A stretch of 64,000 bases of DNA from Io17-Chloro-G2 sp034420695. Its GTDB lineage: Bacteria; Chloroflexota; Dehalococcoidia; Lucifugimonadales; UBA3495. Below, piece after piece: positions 35,463 through 44,331 of this stretch (the first letter of the stretch is position 1; every line of letters begins with the position of its first letter). Position numbers and translations under genes: made by a program. Below the pieces are notes generated by a model that was not told the DNA's origin, did not search any database, and saw only the letters and a program-made list of their open reading frames with translations. The stretch covers positions 1 through 64,000 of the forward strand of contig DAOULB010000041.1 in assembly GCA_034420695.1 (NCBI GenBank), in the 5' to 3' direction.

Positions 35463-36272
35463 TCAGATGGTCCCTTCGTAGTGAGGCGTCCTCTTCTCGA
35501 CGAAGGCGCTGGCAGCTTCCTTGTGGTCCGGGTGCCGGGAACTTCTCTCTTCCAAGGCCAGCCCCATGTCCAGCGACAGGTTGAGTTCGCTCCAGACGCG
35601 CTTGTTCACCGCGTGCTTGGTGCCCCGGATAGCCATTGCCGGGCCGTTGGCCAAGCGCCGGGCCAGGTCCATAACCGATTCCATTAGCTCGTCGTGGGGC
35701 ACTACTTTATTGATAAGGCCGATGCGCTCCGCCTCTTGGGCATCGATGATGTCACCGGTCATCAGCAGTTCCTTGGCCTTGGCCACACCGATGAGCAGGG
35801 GCCAAATTACCGCGCCGCCGTCCCCAGCCACCAAGCCGGCCTTGACGTGGGTATCGCCTATCCTGGCCTGGTCCGAGGCGTAAATCACGTCGCAGAACAG
35901 CGCTATCGTGGCCCCAAGGCCCGCTGCCACTCCGTTCAGGGCGCAAATCACCGGTTGCTCCACCCACAGCATGTTGTGAATTATGCGGCGTCCGCTGTAT
36001 GAAACCGCCCCGACCTTCTTCTGTTGCAGGGCGATTGCACCGCCTCTTTCGTCCATCGCTTGCACGTCTCCGCCGGAGCAGAAGCCGCGCCCGGCCCCGG
36101 TGACCACCACCGCCCTAACGTCCCCGTCCCGGCCTGCCCTGCCGAACACGTCCTCCAGCTCCCCGTGCATCACCTCGTTGACCGCGTTGAGCCGCTCCGG
36201 GCGGTTCAGGGTGATGGTGAGAATGCCGTCGTCCAGTTCAACGTTCAGGGTTTCGTAGCTGTAATCAGCCAT
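35463..36272 (-). CDS. Crotonase-superfamily protein without the hydratase glutamates
   Basis: A 269-residue crotonase fold: LTITLNRPERLNAVN, oxyanion segments GFCSGGDVQAM and NGVAAGLGATIAL, and C-terminal FVEKRTPHYEG. The two hydratase glutamate positions are Thr (GATIAL) and His (GDTHVKAGL). Like the gene at 26574 it is therefore not expected to be a standard enoyl-CoA hydratase. A His at this place could serve as base. It is downstream of the EVE gene by 63 bases on the same strand. Confidence 0.86.
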   Translation of the reverse strand: MADYSYETLNVELDDGILTITLNRPERLNAVNEVMHGELEDVFGRAGRDGDVRAVVVTGAGRGFCSGGDVQAMDERGGAIALQQKKVGAVSYSGRRIIHNMLWVEQPVICALNGVAAGLGATIALFCDVIYASDQARIGDTHVKAGLVAGDGGAVIWPLLIGVAKAKELLMTGDIIDAQEAERIGLINKVVPHDELMESVMDLARRLANGPAMAIRGTKHAVNKRVWSELNLSLDMGLALEERSSRHPDHKEAASAFVEKRTPHYEGTI

Positions 36273-36335
36273 TTTTTCCTCCGGTGTTTTGGGCCTGTCT
36301 GTTGCTGCCTATCCCAAGGAATGGCCGAAAGGCGC

Positions 36336-36812
36336 CTACTTGTTCGTACCCATGGCGATGACCTCGTCCCACTCCTCCTTGGTCACAGGCTGGATTGACA
36401 GGCGCATTCCCCTTTTTACCAGCAACATCCCCTGTAGATTGGGGTTTTCCTTTATCTCCTGCAGGGTCACCGGCCGGTCCAGTTCCCTTTCCCCCTGTAT
36501 GTCTATCATCAACCAAGCAGGATTGTTGGGGTCGCTCTTGGCGTCGTAGTGCTTCTCCGCAGGATCAAATGCGGTCGTATCGGGAACGGCTTCGCCCACG
36601 ATGGTGGCCAAGCCCACCACGGCCATCGGCTTGGCGCTGGAGTGGTAGAAAAGCACTCCATCGCCTACCTGCATCTCGTCCCGCATGAAGTTACGCACTT
36701 GGTAGTTTCTTACGCCGTCCCACTCGGCGGTCCGGTCCGTCTCCCCCATCAAGTCGGCAAAGGAATAGGCGGTGGGCTCGGACTTGAACAGCCAGTACTT
36801 TCGCTCAGCCAT
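36336..36812 (-). CDS. EVE domain-containing protein
   Basis: A 158-residue single-domain EVE (PUA-like/YTH-related) protein: KYWLFKSEPTAYSFADL, WDGVRNYQVRNFMRDEM, GDGVLFYHSS and LLVKRGMRLSIQPV. EVE proteins bind modified bases in DNA or RNA in an aromatic pocket; stand-alone bacterial members are housekeeping or modified-nucleotide sensors. The second ATG (36812) is chosen because GGGAG is seven bases upstream; the ATG at 36818 is too close. No restriction gene is adjacent. Confidence 0.92.
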   Translation of the reverse strand: MAERKYWLFKSEPTAYSFADLMGETDRTAEWDGVRNYQVRNFMRDEMQVGDGVLFYHSSAKPMAVVGLATIVGEAVPDTTAFDPAEKHYDAKSDPNNPAWLMIDIQGERELDRPVTLQEIKENPNLQGMLLVKRGMRLSIQPVTKEEWDEVIAMGTNK

Positions 36813-36858
36813 CGTCATTCTCCCAGAAGAGTCAGGTGTAAGGTGTCTTGCCCCGCAG

Positions 36859-38508
36859 CTAACGGATTCTGATTCCCTCTGCTTCCCGATCGTAGCACCC
36901 CTCGATCAGGTCTTCCTTCTCTTGGCGCAACAGGTCCTTCCTGACCCGCATGGAAGGTGTGCGCGGCAGGGAATCCCGCACCTCCAAGTAACGGGGCACC
37001 TTGAAGTAGGCCAGCCGGTCGGCGCACCAGTACACCACGTCCTTGGGGTCGACCCGGGAACCGTCTTTTGCAGTTATGTAAACCTTCACCTCGTCCTCCC
37101 CCAACTCGGAGGGAACGGCAATGGCGGCGCAGTCCAGCACGTTGGGATGGGCCTTGATGACGTCCTCCACTTCCTGGGAGGATATGTTCTCCCCCCGCCG
37201 CCGGATGATGTCCTTCTTCCGGTCCACGAAGTAGAGGAATCCCTCATCGTCCAGCCAGCCCAAGTCCCCCGTATAAAGCCAGCCATCCTTCAAGGACAGG
37301 GCGCTCTGTTCCCGGTTCCGCCAGTAGCCGCTCATCACCGCCGGGTTCCTGATGGTAATCTCCCCGGGCTGCCCGGTGTCCAAGGTGGCGCCGGTCTCGG
37401 CGTCGGTGATGCGTATCTCGTTGACGAACCGCGAGTCCGGGTGCTGCCGGGCCCGCCCCGAAGAGTTGGCCCGCCGCTTCTCTCCGATGACTTCGATAGT
37501 CCCGTAGCAGGTCTCGGTCATGCCGAACCCTACGATGATTTCCGTCCCGAAACGCCGCTGGAAGTCGTCGAAAAATTCCGGCGACATGGCCGGCGACCCG
37601 TAGAACAGCCGGACTTCGTTCTCTCCGTCGTCGGAAGATTCAGGCTGCTTGGCCAGGACCGGCATCATCATCCCGATGAAGTTGACCACCGATGCATGGG
37701 CCTCCCGCACCTGCCTCCAGAACCGGGAGGCGCTGAACCGCTCCGCAATAATCAGGGTTGCCCCCGACGCCAGGGTTCCCATAGTGGAGTAGTACTGGAT
37801 ATTGGCATGGTAAAAAGGCAGGCAGGTGAAGAACCGGTCGTCCTTGCTGGCCTCGGTCCAGTGGGCGAACCCTTGGCCCGCAGCAACGTACATCTGGTGG
37901 CTGACTTCCACCCCCTTGGGATTGCCCGTTGTTCCCGAGGTGTAGACCAGCATGGCGATGTCTTTCGGGCTCACTTCGGCCAGCGATTCCAGTGGAGTAG
38001 CCTCTGACACGGCCTCGCTGAAATCCTTCCATCCGGCACCGCCATCTTCAGCGGGCGCCACCGCCTCTGCTCCAGATACAAAGAGTCTCTGCTTCACGCT
38101 GGGGGCCAGTTCCGCCGCCTCGATGGCTACCGGCAAGAGGGAATCGTGGGCCACGAAGGCGGCGCACTCGGCGTCATTCAGGATGTAGGCCGTCTCGTCT
38201 CGCTTGTAGGCCGTGTTTATGGGCACCGCAATAGCTCCCAGCATCCCCAGGCCGAACCAGCAATAAAGGAACTCCGGACAGTTGTACAGGAACAGGCACA
38301 CCCTGTCCCCCTTGCCGATGCCCATGCCCTGGAACATCCCGGCCGTCCGGCGGGCCCGCTCCAGGAACTCTCCGTAGCTGATGGACTGGCCGGAGACCTC
38401 CACGAAGGTCTTTCCCGGTTCCCGCTCAACTGCCGCCTGCAGGAACTCCCCCAAGGACATCTCCCACATGGGTCGCTGCGGGTCGGCCGGTCCAATAATG
38501 TCACCCAT
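36859..38508 (-). CDS. AMP-dependent acyl-CoA ligase (CaiC-like)
   Basis: A 549-residue ANL-superfamily ligase; GGAGGGGGTAAGTC precedes the ATG. P-loop YTSGTTGNPKG begins at residue 189, then FYHANIQYY, GFGMTETCYGT, YTGDLGWLDDEG and DRKKDIIRRRGENISS, with the C-terminal KVPRYLE lysine region. It adenylates a carboxylic acid and transfers it to CoA, feeding the CoA-ester enzymes around it. Similarity in layout to crotonobetaine/carnitine-CoA ligase suggests a small acid, not a long-chain fatty acid. Confidence 0.92.
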   Translation of the reverse strand: MGDIIGPADPQRPMWEMSLGEFLQAAVEREPGKTFVEVSGQSISYGEFLERARRTAGMFQGMGIGKGDRVCLFLYNCPEFLYCWFGLGMLGAIAVPINTAYKRDETAYILNDAECAAFVAHDSLLPVAIEAAELAPSVKQRLFVSGAEAVAPAEDGGAGWKDFSEAVSEATPLESLAEVSPKDIAMLVYTSGTTGNPKGVEVSHQMYVAAGQGFAHWTEASKDDRFFTCLPFYHANIQYYSTMGTLASGATLIIAERFSASRFWRQVREAHASVVNFIGMMMPVLAKQPESSDDGENEVRLFYGSPAMSPEFFDDFQRRFGTEIIVGFGMTETCYGTIEVIGEKRRANSSGRARQHPDSRFVNEIRITDAETGATLDTGQPGEITIRNPAVMSGYWRNREQSALSLKDGWLYTGDLGWLDDEGFLYFVDRKKDIIRRRGENISSQEVEDVIKAHPNVLDCAAIAVPSELGEDEVKVYITAKDGSRVDPKDVVYWCADRLAYFKVPRYLEVRDSLPRTPSMRVRKDLLRQEKEDLIEGCYDREAEGIRIR

Positions 38509-38707
38509 GACTTACCCCCTCCGGCGAACCCAAAACTATCATGTACCCATCATGGGGTCAACGCCCAGCCTGCCTCGCCTGCACCGCTGGTTTGCAGAGG
38601 TGGGCGCTTGAGTATCGCAAGTCTATTCCCTCATTGACCCCTCTAACTCCGCGGCGTATCTTTGGATTATTGAGAAGTCAATCAAACATAGCCAACGGGA
38701 GAATGTC

Positions 38708-38983
38708 ATGCCGGGTAGCACGTATGAATCCGGAGACATAGCAGCCTTGGGAGAAGCTATCTACCGGGAGCGCATCCAGCCAAAGTTGGATCCAATCGAG
38801 AAGGGGAGTTTCGTAGTCATTGACGTCGAGACCGGCGATTACGAAGTAGATGAAGGCGATGCCGCCGCCACCCGGAGGCTGCTACAGCGCAGACCGGCAG
38901 CCGTGACTTATGGGGTGCGGGTAGGCCATCGCGCAGCATACAGCCATGCCGGAGGCTTTCGCATCCCTGGCCACTATGATTAG
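38708..38983 (+). CDS. Small partner protein of a clan AA protease
   Basis: A 91-residue soluble protein: IYRERIQPKLDPIEKG, then FVVIDVETGDYEVDEGD and a C-terminal RRPAAVTYGVRVGHRAAY. I recognise the pattern as the small companion often found next to clan AA aspartic proteases in cyanobacteria and Chloroflexota, but its function is unknown to me. The stop codon overlaps the proposed start of the protease by eight bases, so the two are translationally coupled in a toxin-antitoxin-like layout. Confidence 0.75.
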   Translation: MPGSTYESGDIAALGEAIYRERIQPKLDPIEKGSFVVIDVETGDYEVDEGDAAATRRLLQRRPAAVTYGVRVGHRAAYSHAGGFRIPGHYD

Positions 38984-39356
38984 GGGAAACGTAAGCGCTG
39001 ACCATCAAGCCTTGGTGGCCATCGAAATCGCGGACAACGCAGGGCATCCTCGACCATTGGATGTTGCTCTGGATACCGGGTTTACCGGCTACCTAACCTT
39101 GCCCTCGGAAGCCATACAACAGCTCGGTCTTACCTCCGTGGGTGAACGAACCTTCGAGTTGGCTAATGGAGAACTCTTTCAGTTCGAAGCGTATCTGGCC
39201 TCTGTATCCTGGCATGATAGCTTGAACGATGTCCTCGTCTTGAAATCGGATAGCGCGCCACTACTTGGAATGACCCTCCTTTGGGGCAGTCAGATCACAA
39301 TAGATGCCCGAGCCGGCGGGGAGGTTACGATTGATGAACTGGCGCCTCCTTCGTGA
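38976..39356 (+). CDS. Clan AA (retropepsin-like) aspartic protease
   Basis: A 126-residue single-domain protease starting MIRGNVSADHQ. The catalytic Asp33 lies in ALDTGFTGYLTLP, and LLGMTLLWGSQI is the usual hydrophobic-hydrophobic-Gly strand near the C-terminus. Like retroviral proteases it would be active as a dimer. An earlier in-frame ATG at 38946 adds ten residues. It forms a two-gene unit with the 91-residue partner. The targets of such stand-alone proteases are unknown. Confidence 0.85.
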   Translation: MIRGNVSADHQALVAIEIADNAGHPRPLDVALDTGFTGYLTLPSEAIQQLGLTSVGERTFELANGELFQFEAYLASVSWHDSLNDVLVLKSDSAPLLGMTLLWGSQITIDARAGGEVTIDELAPPS

Positions 39357-39432
39357 CCCGAGTGGTGCTACTTCATACTCCCGGTCAGCCGCTCCCCGGC
39401 GAAAAGTGGCCCAAAAGTGGTATCGTATCTCC

Positions 39433-39840
39433 ATGCCTGTATCAGTCGATCCCGCACGCTTGAAGCTTACCAACCTAGAAGGCACCGAAGGCCTGCTGCT
39501 GGGCGCCCGCTGCCTCGATTGCAGCGTCTGCGTTTTCGGACCGGCGGTGTTCTGCCAGTCCTGCTCCTCCCGGAACCTCAAGCAGGTGGAATTGTCGCCC
39601 CGGGGGACTCTCTACAGCTACACCATCGTCCGGGTGCCCCCCGCCGGCTGGCCCGGCCCCGTTCCCTACGTCCTGGGCCAAGTGGAGCTGCCCGAAGGCC
39701 CCCAGGTGCTGGCCGAGGTCATAGATTGCGCGCATGATGCTCTGAGTATAGGCATGGACGTGGAACTTGCCCTGCAGTTGGCCGACCCGGAGTCCGGCGA
39801 CTCCGCCAAGTCCGTATACAAGTGGCGGCCCTCTGTCTAG
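39433..39840 (+). CDS. DUF35 OB-fold protein with zinc ribbon (acyl-CoA-associated)
   Basis: A 135-residue DUF35 protein. Four cysteines, Cys27/Cys30 (CLDC) and Cys41/Cys44 (CQSC), form a rubredoxin-like zinc ribbon before an OB-fold (LYSYTIVRVPPAGWPGPVPYVLGQVEL). In other bacteria such proteins pair with thiolase-like aldolases or synthases. Here a thiolase gene starts 42 bases downstream, so the two probably form a complex. The chosen ATG places the family core 20 residues in; longer frames overlap the protease gene. Confidence 0.88.
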   Translation: MPVSVDPARLKLTNLEGTEGLLLGARCLDCSVCVFGPAVFCQSCSSRNLKQVELSPRGTLYSYTIVRVPPAGWPGPVPYVLGQVELPEGPQVLAEVIDCAHDALSIGMDVELALQLADPESGDSAKSVYKWRPSV

Positions 39841-39882
39841 TCTTCAAGCCGCCGGGAACTAATCTCCGCAGGAAGGTATAAG

Positions 39883-41037
39883 TTGAGCCCGTTCAAACCA
39901 GGAAGAGAAGTAAGCGTGGTTGGTGTGGGCTTGCACTCCTTCGGCCGGTTCCCGGAGAAGGACCTGCCAACCCTGGCCTTGGACGCAGTGACCGAGGCCC
40001 TCGCCGACGCCGGAGTCCAGTGGCGCGACATCCCGGTTGCCTACTTCGGCCACGTCTACTATCAAGGAATGTCCTTGGGGGAGTCGGCCCTGGGCAAGCT
40101 GGGACTTACCGGAATTCCCATCATCAACGTGGAGAACGCCTGCTCCAGCGGCTCCACCGCCTTCTGGCAGGCCTACTGGGGCATCACCACCGGCATGTAC
40201 GACCTGGCCCTGGCCTTCGGCGCGGAAAAGGTACCCAGCGGCCCCGTGACCGTCACCGCAGAGAACAGCCCGGAAAGGTACATTGGCGGCGACCACATGA
40301 TGGCCGGCTACGCCCTCAGGATGCGCCGCTACATGGAAGAGACCGGCGCTCCCGCGTCTGCCTTGGCCCAAGTCGCAGTCAAGGCCCGCAAGAACGCCTC
40401 ACTGAACCCCTACGCCCACCGCAAAGAAGCCTACAGCGTCGAAGAGGTACTGAACTCCCGCCTCATCGCTGACCCCTTGACCCTCTACCAGTGCTGTCCC
40501 ACCAGCGAGGGCGCCGCCGCCGCGGTCCTGTGCGCCTCCGATTCCCTTGACCGATACGGCCTTGACCGGGGCCGATCAGTCAGGGTGGCCGCTGCGGTGC
40601 TTCGCTCCGGCGAATACAACGGCCGGGGCAGTGACCATTCGGCTTTCAGCCCCTACCGCACCGAGCCGGCCGCCCTGGAGGCCTACGAGATGAGCGGCCT
40701 GGGGCCCGAGGACGTCGACTTGGCCCAAGTCCACGACGCCGCCACCATTGGGGAATTGCAACAGATAGAGGCCCTGCACCTGACCCCCTACGGAGAGGCC
40801 TGGGAGGCAACCCAGGAGGGCCGCACTGCCTTGGACGGCGACCTTCCGGTCAACACCGACGGCGGCCTGCTGGCGATGGGCCATCCCTTCGGAGCGTCTG
40901 GCATCCGCATGATCCACGAAACAGTGCTGCAACTAAGGGGTGAGGCTGGACCCCGTCAGTTGAACGACCCCAAGGTGGGAATGGCCCAGTGTTCCGGTGC
41001 CGGGGACGTCACCACCGTGCACATTTTCACCAAGTGA
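39883..41037 (+). CDS. Thiolase-superfamily protein (SCP-x/lipid-transfer type), DUF35 partner
   Basis: A 384-residue thiolase fold with TTG start after CAGGAAGG. Nucleophile-position Cys87 is in NACSSGS, His334 in GHPFGASG and Cys370 in AQCSGAGD. The absence of the standard GGS/CAG thiolase ends and presence of a DUF35 partner place it with SCP-x/Ltp-type enzymes, which perform thiolytic or retro-aldol cleavage of branched or sterol side-chain acyl-CoAs. Together with the acyl-CoA dehydrogenase pair at 27.5-29.9 kb this hints at side-chain degradation. Confidence 0.88.
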   Translation: MSPFKPGREVSVVGVGLHSFGRFPEKDLPTLALDAVTEALADAGVQWRDIPVAYFGHVYYQGMSLGESALGKLGLTGIPIINVENACSSGSTAFWQAYWGITTGMYDLALAFGAEKVPSGPVTVTAENSPERYIGGDHMMAGYALRMRRYMEETGAPASALAQVAVKARKNASLNPYAHRKEAYSVEEVLNSRLIADPLTLYQCCPTSEGAAAAVLCASDSLDRYGLDRGRSVRVAAAVLRSGEYNGRGSDHSAFSPYRTEPAALEAYEMSGLGPEDVDLAQVHDAATIGELQQIEALHLTPYGEAWEATQEGRTALDGDLPVNTDGGLLAMGHPFGASGIRMIHETVLQLRGEAGPRQLNDPKVGMAQCSGAGDVTTVHIFTK

Positions 41038-41091
41038 AAGCGGGCGGTCTTATGGAAGCCTGCAGGCTGGCATCCTTGGGACAATTTTGAC

Positions 41092-41376
41092 ATGCCCACG
41101 TTCATTATCTTGGCGGCAATGAAGGGCAGGTTCATTTCTGACCGGGGCAACTCCTACGATAACTTTCAGATGATGGGTTACGTGGAGTCCTCCGGGCCCC
41201 AGCAAGCCGTGGCTGACTTCTTTGACCAGCCCCCCTACCCCATTCGCTGGGAAGACGTGGAGTATCTCTGGGCCGAGTCCCTGGCCGACCAAGGGCCCAA
41301 CGGCCACTACGGGGACTACGACCGGGTGTACGTTGAATCGCTGCGCCGCCGCTGGGACGCTCCCCGTCAGGAATGA
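41092..41376 (+). CDS. Small hypothetical protein
   Basis: A 94-residue protein starting MPTFIILAAMKGRF, with a central SGPQQAVADFFDQPPYPIRWEDVEYLWAESL and a Tyr/Arg-rich end. The start may be too hydrophobic for chance but too short for a membrane helix. Composition and reading-frame GC pattern agree with a real gene. I know no family. It follows the thiolase by 54 bases and may be co-transcribed. Confidence 0.55.
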   Translation: MPTFIILAAMKGRFISDRGNSYDNFQMMGYVESSGPQQAVADFFDQPPYPIRWEDVEYLWAESLADQGPNGHYGDYDRVYVESLRRRWDAPRQE

Positions 41377-41500
41377 AACCGCCACCGCCCACTACGTTCA
41401 TGTCTTATCGAACGGCACGGCGGGTCGGAGCCCGCGATACTGGGACCCGATACAGGCTGCGAATGGGATTGGGAGAAGCCTGGGAAAGCGCTTTGGCCTG

Positions 41501-42283
41501 CTACAGGTCTTCGGCGAACTCCCTCAGCTTGCTGAAATCCGACTGGTAAGCGGCGGTCAATGTGCGGCGGTCCGTGCAGTGCAGCACGAAGCGGGCCCCT
41601 TGGCCTATCCAATACTGGGAAAGCTCAATGGTCTGGTGATGCACCAGCACCGGCACCCCCCAGGCTTCGGAAGTGTCTATCACCCGCTTCACCGTCTCTT
41701 TGTACTCGGGCCGGTCGTACTGATCCGGGAATCCTAATGAGATGCTCATGTCGTTGGGGCCGACGAAAATCCCGTCTATCCCCGGCACCTCCAGGATGTT
41801 CTCCAAGTTCTCGACGGCGGCCACGCTCTCTATCCCGATGATTGCAATGCTGTTGCGGTTTCTCTGCTCCAAGTATTCCCGGGTGGCGTCGCTCACGTGC
41901 TGCCCCGACTCAATCAGCGTCCTGACCGCCTCCCCCTTCAGGGGGCGCCATTTCGCCGCCGCCACCACATCCTGGACCTCTTCCACCGTCTCGCAATAGG
42001 GCGCCAGCACACCGTGGGCCCCGGCGTCCATCGCCATGGTGACGTAATGGGAATCCGGAATCGGTACCCGAACGATGGGCACCGGCGAGGAATTGTTGAA
42101 CATCGAAAGGTAGTCGCCAACTTCGCCGCGGCTCCAAGCTCCGTGCTCCGTATCCACCACAACGTAATCCAGACCTGCGCCGCTGAGGGCCGGCACCCAG
42201 TGGGGATTCCGTCCGATGCTTATCATCGAGCCGTACACCCGCCCGCCATCCTTCAGCTTGGCCTTCAGTTCCGCACCGTTCAT
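41501..42283 (-). CDS. HpcH/HpaI aldolase (2-oxo-acid class II pyruvate aldolase family)
   Basis: A 260-residue TIM-barrel protein; AGAGGAGG is four bases before the ATG. VVVDTEHGAWSRGE supplies the base region, IGIESVAAVEN the metal glutamate and GIDGIFVGPNDMSISLG the metal aspartate. RVPIPDSHYV carries the substrate arginine. Family enzymes split or join pyruvate or oxaloacetate-like 2-oxo acids with aldehydes in a Mg2+/Mn2+-dependent manner. The aldehyde partner is unknown. Confidence 0.9.
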   Translation of the reverse strand: MNGAELKAKLKDGGRVYGSMISIGRNPHWVPALSGAGLDYVVVDTEHGAWSRGEVGDYLSMFNNSSPVPIVRVPIPDSHYVTMAMDAGAHGVLAPYCETVEEVQDVVAAAKWRPLKGEAVRTLIESGQHVSDATREYLEQRNRNSIAIIGIESVAAVENLENILEVPGIDGIFVGPNDMSISLGFPDQYDRPEYKETVKRVIDTSEAWGVPVLVHHQTIELSQYWIGQGARFVLHCTDRRTLTAAYQSDFSKLREFAEDL

Positions 42284-42391
42284 GGTCCCTCCTCTTTGGA
42301 TGCCAAGGGAAAATACCTGCAGGGATACGGCTTCCGCGGCCTGCTGCTCAAGTCTTGAAGCCCCAGGTCTTGAAGCCGCCGGTAGCTCGCG

Positions 42392-43474
42392 TTAATGCCC
42401 AGAGTTCATCACCAACTGGCAGAACAGGGCGGTGTTCATCAGGTCGGGGATCACCACGTACTCGTTCACCGTGTGCATCTCGTTGGTGGACATTCCCACC
42501 ACCACGCAATCGATCCCGTGGAGCCGCATGGCGTTGGCGTCGGTTCCCCCGCCCGATGGCCGGATGTCCGGCTTGAGCCCCATGTCCTGCATCACCCCGG
42601 TGGTCAACCGCACCACCGGGTCGTTGGGGTCCAGGTTGTACATGTGGAACAGGACTTCCAGTTCGTCCTGTATCGTCGCCTCCCGGTACTTCTTCCTGGC
42701 CTGCTCCAAAGAGGTGACCAGTTGCATCCGCACCAGTTCCAAGGTCTCCACATTGCGGCTGCGGAACTCCCCCCCGAAGGTCGCTTCGGCAGGCACGGCG
42801 TTTCTCACCGAGCCCCCGGATATCAGTCCCACGTTGAATGTCGTCTCCTCGTCCAGCCTGCCCTGTGGCAGGTCTCCGATAATCTCCGAAGCAATTCGAA
42901 TGGCGGAAAGCCCCTTCTCTGGCTCCACGCCGGCGTGGGCCGCCCGCCCCCTGACCGTAACGTCGAAGCTGACGTAGGAGGGGCTGGCCCCGGTAATGGT
43001 GTTGACCGGACCGTTGCCGTCGAAGACCACCGCCTGCCGCGCCCGTATCATCGAGTAGTCCAAGTTGTTGGCCCCCACCAGGCCTATCTCCTCACCCCGG
43101 GTGAAAACCACCTGCACCGGCCGCCTGGGCTGGCCGCTCTGGGCCGCCGCGTCCAGCGCCTCCATGATGGAAGCCACCCCGGCCTTGCAATCGCCCCCGA
43201 GGATGGTGGTGCCGTCGGAAACTATCCGGTCGCCCCGTACTTCGGGCTTGATGCTCCGCCCCGGCTGCACCGTGTCCATGTGGGCCGAAAGCAGCAACGG
43301 GTCATCCCCGGGTTCGTTGGCAATCACGTTGCCATGGGCGTCCCGTTCCACTTGGAACCCCAGCCCCTCCAGCCTCTGGGTCAGGTGCTGGGCCACGTCC
43401 TCCTCTTCCTCTGAAGGGCTGTCTATTCGCACCAGCTCGCAAAAATTGTTGACCAGCCTGTCTCTTTCTATCAT
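42392..43474 (-). CDS. M20 family metallopeptidase (tripeptidase-like)
   Basis: A 360-residue co-catalytic zinc peptidase. Zinc ligands and catalytic residues: His65/Asp67 in SAHMDTV, Asp95 in GGDCKAG, Glu128-Glu129 in RGEEIGLVGA, then VFDGNG and the C-terminal His in MHTVNEYV. The dimerisation domain lies between about 165 and 270 (RGRAAHAGVEPEKG). It is close to PepT-like tripeptidases by length and motif order. No signal peptide, so cytoplasmic. Confidence 0.92.
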   Translation of the reverse strand: MIERDRLVNNFCELVRIDSPSEEEEDVAQHLTQRLEGLGFQVERDAHGNVIANEPGDDPLLLSAHMDTVQPGRSIKPEVRGDRIVSDGTTILGGDCKAGVASIMEALDAAAQSGQPRRPVQVVFTRGEEIGLVGANNLDYSMIRARQAVVFDGNGPVNTITGASPSYVSFDVTVRGRAAHAGVEPEKGLSAIRIASEIIGDLPQGRLDEETTFNVGLISGGSVRNAVPAEATFGGEFRSRNVETLELVRMQLVTSLEQARKKYREATIQDELEVLFHMYNLDPNDPVVRLTTGVMQDMGLKPDIRPSGGGTDANAMRLHGIDCVVVGMSTNEMHTVNEYVVIPDLMNTALFCQLVMNSGH

Positions 43475-43502
43475 CTGTCCCCGTAATTTTTCGCCGGGTC
43501 GG

Positions 43503-44135
43503 CTACAGCCCGGGCGGCGTTATGTCAAAGTGTTTGACCCAGTACAGGCCTGTATAGAGATGCTCGACCTGCCTGGCCACCTCTTGGCGGGACTCGCCGG
43601 TCTCGTAGTTCCTCATGTGGTCCAAGGAGTCCCACACGCTGAGGCTCACCGCTTCGTCGGCGTCCTCTGTGCCCCGCAGTAGATGCCGCTCCCGGAGGCC
43701 TTCGATCTCCTGGGATGCGGCTCCGACGGACTGCTGGTAATGGCCTTGGTACTCCTGCCAACTTCCCGGCTTCAGCTTACCGCCGACCAGCCGGAGCACA
43801 CCGTCCGTGTATGCTCCAAGGGGAGAATCGGAGACAACCTCAAAGTGCTTGACCCAGTAGTCCCCTCTGGGGTAGGCCAAGGGGCCGTAGAATTCCTCCA
43901 AGCCCCGGGCGAGTTCCTGCCGGGTCGGGTTCCGTTCGAATGCTAGCATGTCCTCCAAGTGCTCCCAGAGGCTCATGGAGATGCCCTCGTCGGGGTTATC
44001 GGTGCTCCGGTGCAGCGACGGCCGTCTCAGCCCCTCGGTGTCGCTGGTGCCGGTCATGTAGGTGTTCTTGTAGTACTCCTCGAATGCGCTCCAGTGCCCC
44101 GGCCTTAAGCTTCTCCATACCAAGCGAATATACAT
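43503..44135 (-). CDS. Tandem ABM-like (dimeric alpha/beta barrel) protein
   Basis: A 210-residue protein made of two related halves. Each has a SLWEHLEDM- or SVWDSLDHM-like strand and helix, a TRQELAR/SRQEVAR helix, and ends YWVKHF followed by a hydrophobic residue. This is the antibiotic-biosynthesis-monooxygenase-like fold, fused so that one chain makes the barrel normally formed by a dimer. No heme or flavin motif is visible. The function is unknown; relatives are small monooxygenases, heme degraders or stress proteins. Confidence 0.75.
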   Translation of the reverse strand: MYIRLVWRSLRPGHWSAFEEYYKNTYMTGTSDTEGLRRPSLHRSTDNPDEGISMSLWEHLEDMLAFERNPTRQELARGLEEFYGPLAYPRGDYWVKHFEVVSDSPLGAYTDGVLRLVGGKLKPGSWQEYQGHYQQSVGAASQEIEGLRERHLLRGTEDADEAVSLSVWDSLDHMRNYETGESRQEVARQVEHLYTGLYWVKHFDITPPGL

Positions 44136-44331
44136 TTCTATCCAATGTCCTGACGGGTCAGAATCCTTGTCAGACTCCCTGCGGTGAAACCGCGGTTTAT
44201 GTCATTAAGCATATACTTCCAGCCGACGCACTGGCAACAAGCCCCTCGGCCGCCGCAGGACCTTGGCGCCTCCCACATCCATCCGGGACGGCCGCGCCGC
44301 CGGCGAAACGCCTCCAAAAGACTTGGAACCC

